Notes: a model not told the origin generated them from the sequence alone. Positions 7,037-15,396 are shown, numbered from the stretch's first letter. The stretch: DNA of 58,753 nucleotides from Beijerinckiaceae bacterium (GCA_019753285.1 JAIELD010000025.1:1-58753), one strand, 5' to 3'. Translations and numbers: made by a program.

Positions 7037-10000
7037 ATGCGGATCGAACGTCGTTTCACCAAGCCCGGCCAGTCAGCTTACGAGGGCATGGAATTCCAGC
7101 TCACCAAATCGGAGATCCGCAACCCCGACGGATCGGTGGTGTTCAGCCTCGAGAATGTCGAGGTGCCCGCCGGCTGGAGCCAGGTCGCGGCCGATGTTCT
7201 GGCGCAGAAGTACTTCCGCAAGGCCGGCGTGCCCGCGCGGCTGAAGCGCGTCGAGGAGAACAGCGTTCCCTCCTTCCTCTGGCGCTCGGTGGCGGACGAA
7301 AAGGCGCTTGCCGCCCTGCCCGCCGAAGAGCGTTATGTCTCGGAAATCTCCTCGAAGCAGGTGTTCGATCGCCTCGCCGGCTGCTGGACCTATTGGGGCT
7401 GGAAGGGCGGCTATTTCACATCTGAAGAGGATGCGCAGGCCTTCTACGACGAGCACCGCTACATGCTCGCGAACCAGATGGTCGCTCCGAATTCGCCGCA
7501 ATGGTTCAATACCGGCCTCCACTGGGCCTATGGCATAGACGGGCCGAGCCAGGGCCATTTCTACGTCGATTTCCAGACCGGCAAGCTCGTCAAATCGAAG
7601 TCATCCTACGAGCACCCGCAGCCGCATGCCTGCTTCATCCAGGGCGTTGCCGACGATCTCGTCAACGAAGGTGGCATCATGGACCTCTGGGTGCGCGAGG
7701 CGCGCCTGTTCAAATACGGCTCCGGCACCGGCTCCAACTTCTCGCTACTGCGCGGCGAGGGCGAACGCCTCGCGGGCGGTGGCCGCTCCTCCGGCCTCAT
7801 GAGCTTCCTGAAAATCGGCGACCGTGCCGCTGGCGCCATCAAGTCGGGCGGCACCACCCGCCGCGCCGCCAAGATGGTGGTGGTCGACGCCGACCATCCG
7901 GACATCGAGGCCTATATCGACTGGAAGGTGAAGGAGGAGCAGAAGGTTGCGGCCCTCGTCACTGGCTCCAAGACGGTAGCCAAACACATGAAGGCGGTGC
8001 TGAAGGCCTGCATCAACTGCGAGGCCGAGGGCGACGCCTGCTTCGAGCCGGAGAAAAACCCGGCCCTGAAGCGCGAGATCAAGCTCGCTCGCCGCGCCAT
8101 GGTGCCGGACAACTACATCAAGCGCGTGATCCAGTTCGCGCGCCAGGGCTACAAGGACATCACCTTCGACATCTACGATACGGATTGGGATTCGGAGGCC
8201 TACCTCACGGTCGCCGGCCAGAACTCCAACAACTCGGTTTCGCTGAAGGATGATTTCCTGCGCGCCGTGGAGGCCGACGCAAACTGGGACCTCATCCGCC
8301 GCACGGACGGGAAGGTCCACAAGAGCCTGAAGGCCCGCGATCTCTGGGAAAAGATCGGCTACGCCGCCTGGGCCTCCGCCGATCCTGGCCTCCACTTCAA
8401 CACCACGATGAACGACTGGCACACCTGCAAGGCGGCCGGCCCGATTCGCGCATCCAATCCGTGCTCGGAATACATGTTCCTCGACGATACGGCCTGCAAC
8501 CTCGCCTCGGCAAACCTGCTGCAGTTCCATGACAAGACGTCGGCCAAGTTCGACGTCGAGGCCTACGAGCATGCCTGCCGGCTCTGGACCGTCGTGCTCG
8601 AAATCTCGGTGATGATGGCGCAGTTTCCTTCCAAGGAAATCGCCGAACTCTCCTACAAGTATCGCACGCTCGGCCTCGGCTTCGCCAATATTGGCGGCCT
8701 CTTGATGACGATGGGCCTCGGCTATGATTCCGATGAAGCCCGTGCCCTCTGCGGCGCTCTCACCGCCATCATGACCGGCACGAGCTACAAGACGTCTGCC
8801 GAGATGGCCGGCGAACTCGGCCCCTTCCCCGGCTACAAGGACAATGCGCAGCATATGCTGCGCGTCATCCGCAACCACACCCGCGCCGCGCGTGGCGAGG
8901 CCGCCGGATATGAGGGGCTGGCGGTGAACCCGCTGCCGCTCGACCACACGTCCTGCCCCGATCCGCTGCTCGTCAAGCGCGCGGTGCATGCTTGGGAGAG
9001 CGCGCTGGCGCTTGGTGAAAAGAACGGCTTCCGCAACGCGCAGGCGACCGTGATTGCGCCGACCGGCACGATCGGCCTCGTGATGGATTGTGACACCACC
9101 GGCATCGAGCCAGACTTTGCGCTGGTGAAGTTCAAGAAGCTCGCCGGCGGCGGCTATTTCAAGATCATCAACCGCGCTGTGCCGGATGCGCTGCGCTCGC
9201 TCGGCTACAGCGAGGCCGAGATCGCCGAAATGGAGGCTTTCGCCGTCGGCCACGCCTCGCTCGGCCAGGCACCCGGCATCAACCACTCGACGCTGAAGGC
9301 CAAGGGCTTTACGGACGCGGCGCTCGCCAAGCTGGAAAAGTCGCTCGCTTCCGCCTTCGACATCAAGTTCGTGTTCAACAAATGGACGCTCGGCGAGGAA
9401 CTGCTCACCGGCCAGCTCGGCGTGCCGGCAGAGAAGCTCAACGATCCGAGCTTCGAACTTCTGCCCCATCTCGGCTTCTCGAAGGCCGATATCGAGGCCG
9501 CAAACATCCATGTCTGCGGGGCGATGACGCTGGAGGGCGCGCCGCACCTCAAACGCGAGCACTACCACGTCTTTGATTGCGCAAACCCGTGCGGGCGCAC
9601 CGGCAAGCGCTATCTCTCGGTCGAGAGCCACATCCGCATGATGGCGGCGGCGCAGCCCTTCATCTCGGGCGCGATCTCGAAGACGATCAACATGCCGAAC
9701 GAGGCGACGGTCGAGGATTGCAAGAACGCCTATCTCCTCTCCTGGAAGCTGGCGCTGAAAGCCAACGCGCTCTATCGCGACGGCTCCAAGCTCTCGCAGC
9801 CCTTGAACTCCGCGCTCATCCAGGATGATGACGAGGAGGAGGATCAGGTCGAGGCGCTGATGGCGATGCCAGCGGCCGCAAAAGCCAGCGCCACGGCGGA
9901 GCGGATCGTCGAGCGCATCATCGAGCGGGTGGAGCGCCTGCGCGACCGCGAGAAGCTGCCCAACCGGCGCAAGGGCTACACACAAAAGGCCGTGGTCGGC

Positions 10001-10804
10001 GGACACAAGGTTTATCTGCGCACCGGCGAATATGATGATGGCCGCATCGGCGAAATCTTCATCGACATGCACAAGGAGGGCGCTGCCTTCCGCTCGCTGA
10101 TGAACAACTTCGCCATCGCGATCTCGCTCGGCCTGCAATATGGCGTGCCGCTGGAGGAGTATGTCGACGCCTTCACCTTCACGCGCTTCGAACCGGCCGG
10201 CTTCGTGCAGGGCAATGACGCGATCAAGAACGCAACCTCGATCCTCGACTACGTGTTCCGCGAACTCGCGATCTCGTATCTCGATCGCTACGACCTCGCC
10301 CATGTCTCGCCGAGCGACATCGGCAGCACGGTGCTGGGCGGCGGCGAGAACGAGGGCCGGGACGGCGGACGCGACGGCGGCAAGGATGGCGGCAAGGACC
10401 AGCCGCGCAGCACGCAGGGCGGCGCGAACCAGATCGTCTCCAAGGGCCTTGTACGCGGCAAGCCGACCGGGCTGATGGCGATACCGGGTGGCGGGCGTGC
10501 GATGGATACGAAGGCGCAAGGCGCGGTGCTGGCCTTTACGAGCCACGGCGCGACGGCCTTGAAGAGCCAGCCTGACGAAGCGTTCGAAGAGGACGAGGCG
10601 GACGCAGAAAAAGGTGCAGAAATAGAACTCGGATATTCCGGGTCAGATGCTTGGAAGCAAAGGAACTTGGCGTCACGTAGAGCTGAAGCTCAAATGAAGG
10701 GTTATGTTGGTGAGAGTTGCCCAGAATGTGCAAACTTCACATTGGTAAGAAATGGAACGTGCCTCAAATGTGATACGTGCGGCTCAACTACCGGATGTAG
10801 CTAA
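7037..10804 (+). CDS. nrdJ: Adenosylcobalamin-dependent (class II) ribonucleoside-diphosphate reductase
   Basis: 1255 residues from ATG 7037 ([12 protein letters not shown]). It reduces ribonucleotides to deoxyribonucleotides using a B12-derived radical. Landmarks include the Cys-containing [19 protein letters not shown] segment, the [19 protein letters not shown] loop and the C-terminal Cys-rich tail (residues 1225-1255, CPEC, CLKCDTC, TTGCS) that passes electrons to the active site. A Gly/Asp/Lys linker built of short repeats ([15 protein letters not shown]) sits near residues 1110-1122. From about 10606 the codon use switches abruptly to AT-rich, although the protein stays NrdJ-like, so the last ~65 codons appear to be of foreign origin (see findings). 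The stop is followed after 11 nt by the protease gene. Confidence 0.96.
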   Translation: MRIERRFTKPGQSAYEGMEFQLTKSEIRNPDGSVVFSLENVEVPAGWSQVAADVLAQKYFRKAGVPARLKRVEENSVPSFLWRSVADEKALAALPAEERYVSEISSKQVFDRLAGCWTYWGWKGGYFTSEEDAQAFYDEHRYMLANQMVAPNSPQWFNTGLHWAYGIDGPSQGHFYVDFQTGKLVKSKSSYEHPQPHACFIQGVADDLVNEGGIMDLWVREARLFKYGSGTGSNFSLLRGEGERLAGGGRSSGLMSFLKIGDRAAGAIKSGGTTRRAAKMVVVDADHPDIEAYIDWKVKEEQKVAALVTGSKTVAKHMKAVLKACINCEAEGDACFEPEKNPALKREIKLARRAMVPDNYIKRVIQFARQGYKDITFDIYDTDWDSEAYLTVAGQNSNNSVSLKDDFLRAVEADANWDLIRRTDGKVHKSLKARDLWEKIGYAAWASADPGLHFNTTMNDWHTCKAAGPIRASNPCSEYMFLDDTACNLASANLLQFHDKTSAKFDVEAYEHACRLWTVVLEISVMMAQFPSKEIAELSYKYRTLGLGFANIGGLLMTMGLGYDSDEARALCGALTAIMTGTSYKTSAEMAGELGPFPGYKDNAQHMLRVIRNHTRAARGEAAGYEGLAVNPLPLDHTSCPDPLLVKRAVHAWESALALGEKNGFRNAQATVIAPTGTIGLVMDCDTTGIEPDFALVKFKKLAGGGYFKIINRAVPDALRSLGYSEAEIAEMEAFAVGHASLGQAPGINHSTLKAKGFTDAALAKLEKSLASAFDIKFVFNKWTLGEELLTGQLGVPAEKLNDPSFELLPHLGFSKADIEAANIHVCGAMTLEGAPHLKREHYHVFDCANPCGRTGKRYLSVESHIRMMAAAQPFISGAISKTINMPNEATVEDCKNAYLLSWKLALKANALYRDGSKLSQPLNSALIQDDDEEEDQVEALMAMPAAAKASATAERIVERIIERVERLRDREKLPNRRKGYTQKAVVGGHKVYLRTGEYDDGRIGEIFIDMHKEGAAFRSLMNNFAIAISLGLQYGVPLEEYVDAFTFTRFEPAGFVQGNDAIKNATSILDYVFRELAISYLDRYDLAHVSPSDIGSTVLGGGENEGRDGGRDGGKDGGKDQPRSTQGGANQIVSKGLVRGKPTGLMAIPGGGRAMDTKAQGAVLAFTSHGATALKSQPDEAFEEDEADAEKGAEIELGYSGSDAWKQRNLASRRAEAQMKGYVGESCPECANFTLVRNGTCLKCDTCGSTTGCS

Positions 10805-11382
10805 GGGAGGGGTGCATGATCCGCGATTATTATGCACCTCTTATAGCTGAAAGCCGCATCGCCGCGATTGCTGACAAATGGCGAGAGGAAGGTCGGATAC
10901 AAAGTTGTTTGACCTTCAACATCGTCGATTTTTTTGTCCATACATTGATGAGGCGATTTGATCCAAGGAAAGGTATAGTTCATTTGCGTTTGGCTGATGA
11001 TCTATATGAGAAGAATCCGGCATTTGTATCTTATAATCCACCTAAGCTTAGTATTCATAAGGAAATCTGGTCTGACGCTGCACTTGGCGATCCAAATGCC
11101 CGAGAAATTGTTGCTCATGAAATTGGTCATCTTATTTTGCATGATCAACACGTTTTCAGCTTTCAAAAAGCGTCAGATCCAAAACTCAAGTTTCGTCAGC
11201 ATGAGCTAGAATCGATCGAAGTACAGGCAATTACTTTTGCGGATAATTTTTTGGTCCCGTTAAAGTTCGTGTTTGCCTGTCGTTCTGCTGCTGACTTGAG
11301 CCGACAATGCGAGGTACCTCTCGAAATGGCGTTACGACGGCTTCGACACCTAAAAAATAGGTCCAGTTTCTTTGAGTACTGC
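10606..11382 (+). mobile_element. Putative tail-replacing element: recoded nrdJ 3' end plus ImmA/IrrE-type protease gene
   Basis: The segment is sharply AT-richer than its flanks: for 10921-11040 I count 44 G+C in 120, whereas neighbouring coding DNA is obviously GC-rich. It comprises the last ~200 nt of the present nrdJ reading frame and the protease gene up to the junction with a second, GC-rich nrdJ tail at about 11377-11383. The left edge is placed where codon use changes (about 10600-10611), the right edge where homology to the NrdJ tail begins. No terminal repeats, integrase, transposase or nuclease gene is seen. By analogy to prophages that restore the 3' end of the gene they enter, I infer horizontal acquisition with target-gene rescue. 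Confidence 0.7.
10709..10804 (+). repeat. NrdJ Cys-tail copy A (recoded, at the end of nrdJ)
   Basis: Codons for 31 residues from GESCPEC to TTGCS plus stop TAA. Compared by hand with copy B (11383-11478), 70 of 96 bases match. Nine sense codons are identical, 21 differ synonymously and one changes Asn to Ser. Copy A prefers A/T at third positions (GGT, AGT, CCA, GCA, ACA, GTA, AGA), unlike the rest of nrdJ. Such divergence rules out a recent tandem duplication. Confidence 0.93.
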
Positions 11383-11478
11383 GGCGAAAGCTGCCCGGAA
11401 TGTGCGAACTTCACGCTGGTCAGGAGCGGTACCTGCCTGAAGTGCGACACGTGCGGATCGACGACGGGGTGTTCGTGA
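10816..11478 (+). CDS. ImmA/IrrE-type zinc metallopeptidase fused in frame to the NrdJ C-terminal Cys tail
   Basis: 220 residues. The strong site GGGAGG at 10805-10810, just after the nrdJ stop, fixes the start and couples it to nrdJ. Residues 1-181 are an ImmA/IrrE (DUF955, gluzincin-like) domain: zinc motif H101-E-I-G-H105, third ligand E135 in the family pattern ExxAITFADNFLVP, and a C-terminal helix MALRRLRHL. Known relatives cleave repressors (ImmR, DdrO) to switch on element transfer or DNA-damage genes. There is no N-terminal HTH. Residues 190-220 are not part of that family: they repeat the NrdJ tail (CPEC, CLKCDTC, TTGCS) with 30 of 31 identities. Residues 1-187 are AT-rich in DNA, the tail GC-rich. 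Whether the fusion is functional or an accident of insertion is open. Confidence 0.85.
   Translation: MIRDYYAPLIAESRIAAIADKWREEGRIQSCLTFNIVDFFVHTLMRRFDPRKGIVHLRLADDLYEKNPAFVSYNPPKLSIHKEIWSDAALGDPNAREIVAHEIGHLILHDQHVFSFQKASDPKLKFRQHELESIEVQAITFADNFLVPLKFVFACRSAADLSRQCEVPLEMALRRLRHLKNRSSFFEYCGESCPECANFTLVRSGTCLKCDTCGSTTGCS
11383..11478 (+). repeat. NrdJ Cys-tail copy B (host-like codons, displaced to the end of the protease gene)
   Basis: Encodes the same 31-residue tail with GC-rich, host-like codons (CTG, GTC, AAG, TGC, GAC, TCG, ACG) and stop TGA. Homology with copy A may extend one or two codons further left (Tyr at 11377-11379). It is best read as the original 3' end of the resident nrdJ, now separated from its gene by the inserted segment. 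The frame is unbroken from the protease through the tail to the native stop. Confidence 0.88.
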
Positions 11479-11827
11479 TCTTTAAATAGAATTTGCTCGT
11501 CGTGAAAGGATTCGACCCATCAAAAGGCGAACAACCTCAAGCGGCTGAGCTAACCTCGCGGCGCAAATCCTAATCATATGGACAATTGCAAAACGAGGGT
11601 AGCACTCCACGGTCATGAACGTGACAGTGCGGGCCCATTGCTCCCAACGGCGGCCTATTATAGCCGTTGGACTAGATGCATAACTGCAACCCTTATGGGC
11701 TTTTAGCGCTACGGCCCGGAGGGCTTTCCCAGTGAGGAAATCCATTCGGTTCGAAATAAAGATAGAGCTTAAAGTGTCAAAATGCCTTTGGGCATTATGT
11801 GCACTTTTAAGTCTCCTTTGAGGATGG
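11479..11827 (+). other. Non-coding stretch with several hairpins, possible structured or small RNA
   Basis: About 350 bp between the protease/NrdJ-tail stop and a strong terminator, without a credible gene. Perfect or nested hairpins are visible on the plus strand: CCAACGGC (11644-11651) with GCCGTTGG (11663-11670). A two-layer stem has AAAGTG (11771-11776) pairing with CACTTT (11802-11807) outside AATGCC (11781-11786) with GGCATT (11791-11796). It could be the 3' untranslated region of the nrdJ transcript or a separate sRNA. It does not match the landmarks I know for RNase P, SRP RNA or tmRNA. Confidence 0.35.
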
Positions 11828-11857
11828 GCGAGGGTCAGCAATGACCCTCGCTTTTTT
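11828..11857 (+). terminator. Rho-independent terminator after nrdJ/protease unit
   Basis: Perfect 10-bp stem GCGAGGGTCA / TGACCCTCGC with loop GCAA, followed by six T. It would end the nrdJ-protease transcript, or an RNA from the hairpin-rich region before it. Confidence 0.92.
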
Positions 11858-11870
11858 GTTTCATAGCCAC

Positions 11871-11996
11871 TACCCGCCTCGTTTGTCTCGACACCCCCCT
11901 CTACGGGGAGGAAAGATCGAGTTTCTTCTCGCGAAGTTCGGGATCGGTCATCCCTCCCATTCAGGGGAGGGTGGCCCGCAGGGCCGGGTGGGGCGT
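11871..11996. repeat. Bipartite REP-like palindromic repeat, copy 1 (3' flank of DUF559 gene)
   Basis: Two blocks: ACCCGCCTCG followed by a CCCCCCTCTACGGGGAGG hairpin, then after a spacer CATCCCTCCCATTCAG-GGGAGGGTG and GGCCCGCAGGGCC. The same block order is found in direct orientation at 12401-12484. The second block encodes the last codons and stop of the DUF559 gene. Confidence 0.75.
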
Positions 11997-12349
11997 TGGG
12001 CGAACAGCTCTTGGCGGGTGAGGCAGTGATGCAGGATCGTCTCGACGACGCCGGCAAGATTGGTCCTGATGTCCTCGTTCCAGAAGCGCAGCGTCAGAAA
12101 TCCAAGATCGGCAAGTCGCGTGTCACGCGCGGCATCATGCCTGAGCCCGCGTTCAAAACCATGTTGGCTGCCATCCACCTCGATGACGAGCTTCGCCTTA
12201 AGGCACAGAAAATCGACGATGTAACGATCGAGCGGGGCTTGCCGTCGGATATGAAAGCCTTGCGCCTTGAGCGCGCGCAACTGCACCCATAGACGCACCT
12301 CATGCGGGGTCATCGTCTTGCGCAGGCGGCGGGCAACGGCGTTGGCCAT
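11948..12349 (-). CDS. DUF559 (Vsr-like PD-(D/E)XK) endonuclease-domain protein
   Basis: 133 residues from the M at 12349 (MANAVARRLRKTMTPHEVRLW). A start at 12400 would add 17 residues that fall in repeat DNA. The DUF559 core is clear: TPHEVRLWVQLR, GFHIRRQAPLDRYIVDFLCLKAKLVIEVDGSQH, RLADLGFLTLRFWNEDI, with putative catalytic D (in YIVDF), E-V-D and Q-H residues of the very-short-patch-repair-like nuclease fold. The role is unknown. The C-terminal RPCGPPSPEWEG is encoded by the flanking palindromic repeat. The gene body lies between two direct copies of that repeat, about 510 bp apart, which suggests a repeat-associated unit. Confidence 0.85.
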   Translation of the reverse strand: MANAVARRLRKTMTPHEVRLWVQLRALKAQGFHIRRQAPLDRYIVDFLCLKAKLVIEVDGSQHGFERGLRHDAARDTRLADLGFLTLRFWNEDIRTNLAGVVETILHHCLTRQELFAQRPTRPCGPPSPEWEG

Positions 12350-12400
12350 GCGAAAGGCTGGCATACCCTGCCGAGGCTGAAAAGCGCCAGCAAATGGCAT

Positions 12401-12484
12401 CGCCCCACCCGCCTCGCTTCGCTCGGCACCCTCCCCTCACGGGGAGGGAGTCGCCGTCATCTCTCCCATTCAGAGGAGCGTGCC
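12401..12484. repeat. Bipartite REP-like palindromic repeat, copy 2 (5' flank of DUF559 gene)
   Basis: Blocks ACCCGCCTCG, CCCTCCCCTCACGGGGAGGG (hairpin) and CATCTCTCCCATTCAG-AGGAGCGTG follow the same order and orientation as copy 1 at 11871-11996. The rest of 12485-12642 shows no gene and leads to the start of the PLP enzyme. Confidence 0.75.
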
Positions 12485-12642
12485 CAGCGCTGCGTTGGAT
12501 CCCGGTTCGTCGCTCACGCCACGTCCGGCACGACACCGGCGACAAACGTTCCCTGTCACGACATATCCTGACTAGACGCGCCCGCCCTCCCCTGCGCTAG
12601 ATTGCGCAAGCCGGCTTCGCCCGGCGCAACGGGAGGACACGC

Positions 12643-13917
12643 ATGCCGTCCAAGGATTTTCGCGAGACGCATATCGGCGCGCATCGCCTGCACGAAGAGA
12701 CGATGATGCTCGGCTACGGCTATGATCCCTCGCTCTCTGAAGGGTCGGTCAAGCCGCCGGTGTTCCTCACCTCCACCTTCTGCTTTCCGAGCGCCGATGC
12801 AGGCCGCGAGTTCTTCGACATCGTTTCGGGCCGCACCAGCGGCAAGAACGACGATGATGGCGGCCTCGTCTATTCGCGCTTCAACCATCCGAACGCGCAG
12901 ATCGTCGAGGAGCGGCTCGCGCTGTTCGAGCAGGCGGATGCAGGCGCGGTGTTCTCGAGCGGCATGGCGGCGATCTCGACCGTGCTGCTCGCCTTCTGCC
13001 GCCCGGGAGACGTGCTGCTGCACAGCACGCCGCTCTATGGCGGCACCGACACGCTGATCAACAAGACGCTCTCGAATTTCGGCATCACGGCGATCGCGCT
13101 TGACGACCCTAACGACCGAACGGCCATGCAGGCGGCAGTCAAGGCCGCCGAGGCGAAGGGCCGGCTTTCCATGATTCTGCTGGAGACGCCGTCGAATCCG
13201 CTGGCGACGCTGGCCGATATCGGCCTCGCGGCCGAAATGGCGGTCGACAGCGGGAAGCGGCAGAAACATCGGCCGATCGTGGCGGTCGACAATACGCTGC
13301 TCGGCCCCGTGTTCCAGAACGCGCTCGCTGCCGGGGCGGACCTCTCGCTCTACTCGCTCACCAAATATGTCGGCGGCCACTCGGATCTCATCGCGGGCGG
13401 GGTGCTCGGCCGGCGCGAGGCGATGACGCCGGTGCGCATGCTGCGCTCACTGCTCGGCGGCAATCTCGACCCTCATTCCTGCTGGATGCTGTCCCGCTCG
13501 CTGGAGACCGTCTCGCTGCGCATGCAGCGCTGTGCCGAGAACGCGACGAAGATCGCGACCTGGCTCGCTGCGCGGACGGACATCGAGGCCGTGCATTTCC
13601 CGAGCCTGTTGAAAGAGGGCAGCGTGCAGCACGCGATCTACAAGCGGCAATGCACGGGGCCGGGCTCGCTGATGGCCTTCGATGTCGGCACGCGGGAGCG
13701 TGCTTTCGAGGTGCTCGACAAGCTGCGCCTCGTAAAGCTCGCGGTCAGCCTCGGCGGCACGGAGTCGCTCGCCTGCCACCCTTCGACCACGGTCATCTCG
13801 GGCGTGGCGCGCGAGATCCGCGAGCGGATGGGTGTGACGGAGGGTCTGATCCGCATGTCGATCGGCATCGAGCATGTCGACGATCTCATGGCCGATCTCG
13901 GCCAGGCGCTCGGCTGA
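12643..13917 (+). CDS. Cys/Met-metabolism PLP-dependent enzyme (cystathionine gamma-synthase / methionine gamma-lyase family)
   Basis: 424 residues. Fold-type I PLP enzyme of trans-sulfuration. Visible are the N-terminal VKPPVFLTSTFCFPS and YSRFNHPNAQIVEERLA segments, the ring-stacking region SSGMAAISTVLLA, the VAVDNTLLGP strand with the PLP-binding Asp, and the Schiff-base Lys K241 in YSLTKYVGGHSD. The insertion GKNDDDGGLVYSRF is as in the subgroup annotated as cystathionine gamma-synthase family. Whether it makes cystathionine or degrades methionine cannot be decided. It is followed by a bidirectional terminator shared with the convergent propeller gene. Confidence 0.9.
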   Translation: MPSKDFRETHIGAHRLHEETMMLGYGYDPSLSEGSVKPPVFLTSTFCFPSADAGREFFDIVSGRTSGKNDDDGGLVYSRFNHPNAQIVEERLALFEQADAGAVFSSGMAAISTVLLAFCRPGDVLLHSTPLYGGTDTLINKTLSNFGITAIALDDPNDRTAMQAAVKAAEAKGRLSMILLETPSNPLATLADIGLAAEMAVDSGKRQKHRPIVAVDNTLLGPVFQNALAAGADLSLYSLTKYVGGHSDLIAGGVLGRREAMTPVRMLRSLLGGNLDPHSCWMLSRSLETVSLRMQRCAENATKIATWLAARTDIEAVHFPSLLKEGSVQHAIYKRQCTGPGSLMAFDVGTRERAFEVLDKLRLVKLAVSLGGTESLACHPSTTVISGVAREIRERMGVTEGLIRMSIGIEHVDDLMADLGQALG

Positions 13918-13936
13918 CGCAAAAACGACCCGCAAA

Positions 13937-13970
13937 AAAATGGCTGGACCTGGGTCCAGCCATTTTGTTT
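13937..13970. terminator. Bidirectional rho-independent terminator
   Basis: AAAATGGCTGGACC (13937-13950) pairs with GGTCCAGCCATTTT (13953-13966) and has T/A runs on both sides. It lies between two convergent genes and would serve both. Confidence 0.92.
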
Positions 13971-13989
13971 AGGCAGAGGCGGGCATGAG

Positions 13990-15174
13990 CTACTTGACGC
14001 TCATGCGCGCCGAAGCGGGATGTCCCGGCACGGCGAATTTCTTACCGGTGTCCGTGACGCTGGTCGATTGAACCTTGAGGATCGAGAAGTTCTTGTCGAG
14101 ATAGTTGCCGACCAGCACATATTTGCCGTCAGGCGTGAAAACCACCGCCTCAGGCAGGCCGCCGACCTCGATGCTCTTGATCTTGCGCAGTTTCTTGCCA
14201 TCGATGCGCAGAATGTCGACGCTGCCGTTCTTGTTGTAGAAATAGGCCTTCTTGGACGCGTTGCTGCCGCGCAGGATCGCCGCAATGGCGATGGTTCCCT
14301 TCGGACTGATCGCCAGCCCCTCCGGCCCGTCACCGACCACGACGCGATCGATGATGCGAGGCGGTTTCGCTTCGAGATCGACGACGCTCAGCGTATCGAC
14401 GCTGCCGTCTGACGCGCCGGACATGCCGTTATCGGCGGTGAGGGCGAACTTGCCGTCCGGGCTGATCGCGACATTGTAAGGCCAGAGGCCGGTCGGCAGG
14501 TCGAGCTTGTTGTAGGTCACCTTGCCGTTGGCGATCTCGAGCACTGCCACCTTGTGGGCGTTGAACTTGGTGGCGAGCGCCGTCTTTCCGTCTGGCGAGA
14601 ACGCAACATGCGAGACAATGTCGTTGACCGGAACAGTGTCGACGAGCTTCACCTCGGTGCCGTTGATCGACAGCACGCCAACCGAATTGTCGCCGCGGTT
14701 CGCGACCAGCGCCATCTTGCCGTCGGGGCTGATGTCGAGGCCGGACGGCATCTTGCCGATCGCCATCGTCGTCACGAGCTTTGGTGGATTGCTCGAAAGG
14801 TCGATCACATGGAGCTTGTTATCGGGCTGCTGTTTGAGGACCTCGCCATCCTTGAAGACCTCGATCGAATCGGCGACCAGCGCCAGCTTGCCATCCGGCG
14901 TGATCGCGAGATTGACCGGCGGTCCGACGACGGAATTCTTCAACGGGAGATTGGCGATGATCTTCGGTTCTTCGGGTTTCGCAAGGTCGACGATCAGCAC
15001 GGAGTCTTTGCCCGCCGGAGACAGGACGAGCTTGCCCTCGTCATCCCAGAGCGCCTTCTCGTCATTACCGACGATCATGAACGGGGCGGCCTGCGCAGGG
15101 GAGGAAAAGCCCGAGCCGAGACCAAGCGTGAAAAGCGACACGCAGGCGAGTTTATCAAGGCGAAGCGATCGCAT
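13990..15174 (-). CDS. Exported YVTN/YncE-like beta-propeller protein
   Basis: 394 residues with a signal peptide (LACVSLFTLGLGSGFSSPAQA). At least six repeats of the propeller pattern [LA]ISPDGK-A-L-A- are seen (AITPDGKLALVAD, DISPDGKMALVAN, AFSPDGKTALATK, AISPDGKFALTAD, AISPKGTIAIAA, VFTPDGKYVLVGN). Such proteins are periplasmic surface or scaffold propellers of mostly unknown function. Upstream (15175-15300) is intergenic space shared with a divergent FkbM methyltransferase gene. Confidence 0.85.
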   Translation of the reverse strand: MRSLRLDKLACVSLFTLGLGSGFSSPAQAAPFMIVGNDEKALWDDEGKLVLSPAGKDSVLIVDLAKPEEPKIIANLPLKNSVVGPPVNLAITPDGKLALVADSIEVFKDGEVLKQQPDNKLHVIDLSSNPPKLVTTMAIGKMPSGLDISPDGKMALVANRGDNSVGVLSINGTEVKLVDTVPVNDIVSHVAFSPDGKTALATKFNAHKVAVLEIANGKVTYNKLDLPTGLWPYNVAISPDGKFALTADNGMSGASDGSVDTLSVVDLEAKPPRIIDRVVVGDGPEGLAISPKGTIAIAAILRGSNASKKAYFYNKNGSVDILRIDGKKLRKIKSIEVGGLPEAVVFTPDGKYVLVGNYLDKNFSILKVQSTSVTDTGKKFAVPGHPASARMSVK

Positions 15175-15396
15175 CGTTCAAAAATCCTCCCAAAAACCGG
15201 GTCTGTCGGCGCCCGTTATCCTTGCATGTGACACTGCGCTGCCAAGTCTTGTCAATGCGCCTGTTTCAAGCGTGAGGCCGGTGCGCCGGCACCGTTCGGA
15301 ATGGGCTGCCGACGCGCGCGATTCACGATAATGTCCCAAAAATGTTGCGTTGCGCGATCGGTCGATTACTTAAGAGAGGTCGGGGGATATTGGCGA

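Noticed and set aside
10352..10398. Short Gly/Asp/Lys-coding repeats in nrdJ as a junction of the element
   Set aside because: Codons there are still GC-rich and host-like. The change in composition starts some 200 bp later.
7745..10546. A 933-codon open frame antisense to nrdJ
   Set aside because: It is a shadow of the GC-rich nrdJ codons: no ribosome site, no recognisable domains, biased composition.
7037..10804. Intein or intron in nrdJ (common in this gene)
   Set aside because: The protein aligns through without an HINT or homing-endonuclease insertion. The only anomaly is at the 3' end.
11640..11857. Known housekeeping RNA (tmRNA, RNase P, SRP, 6S)
   Set aside because: Signature sequences of these RNAs are absent. 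Kept only as a possible unnamed structured RNA.
11482..12057. 191-codon minus-strand ORF
   Set aside because: It spans the terminator, repeats and hairpin region and has no protein-like pattern.
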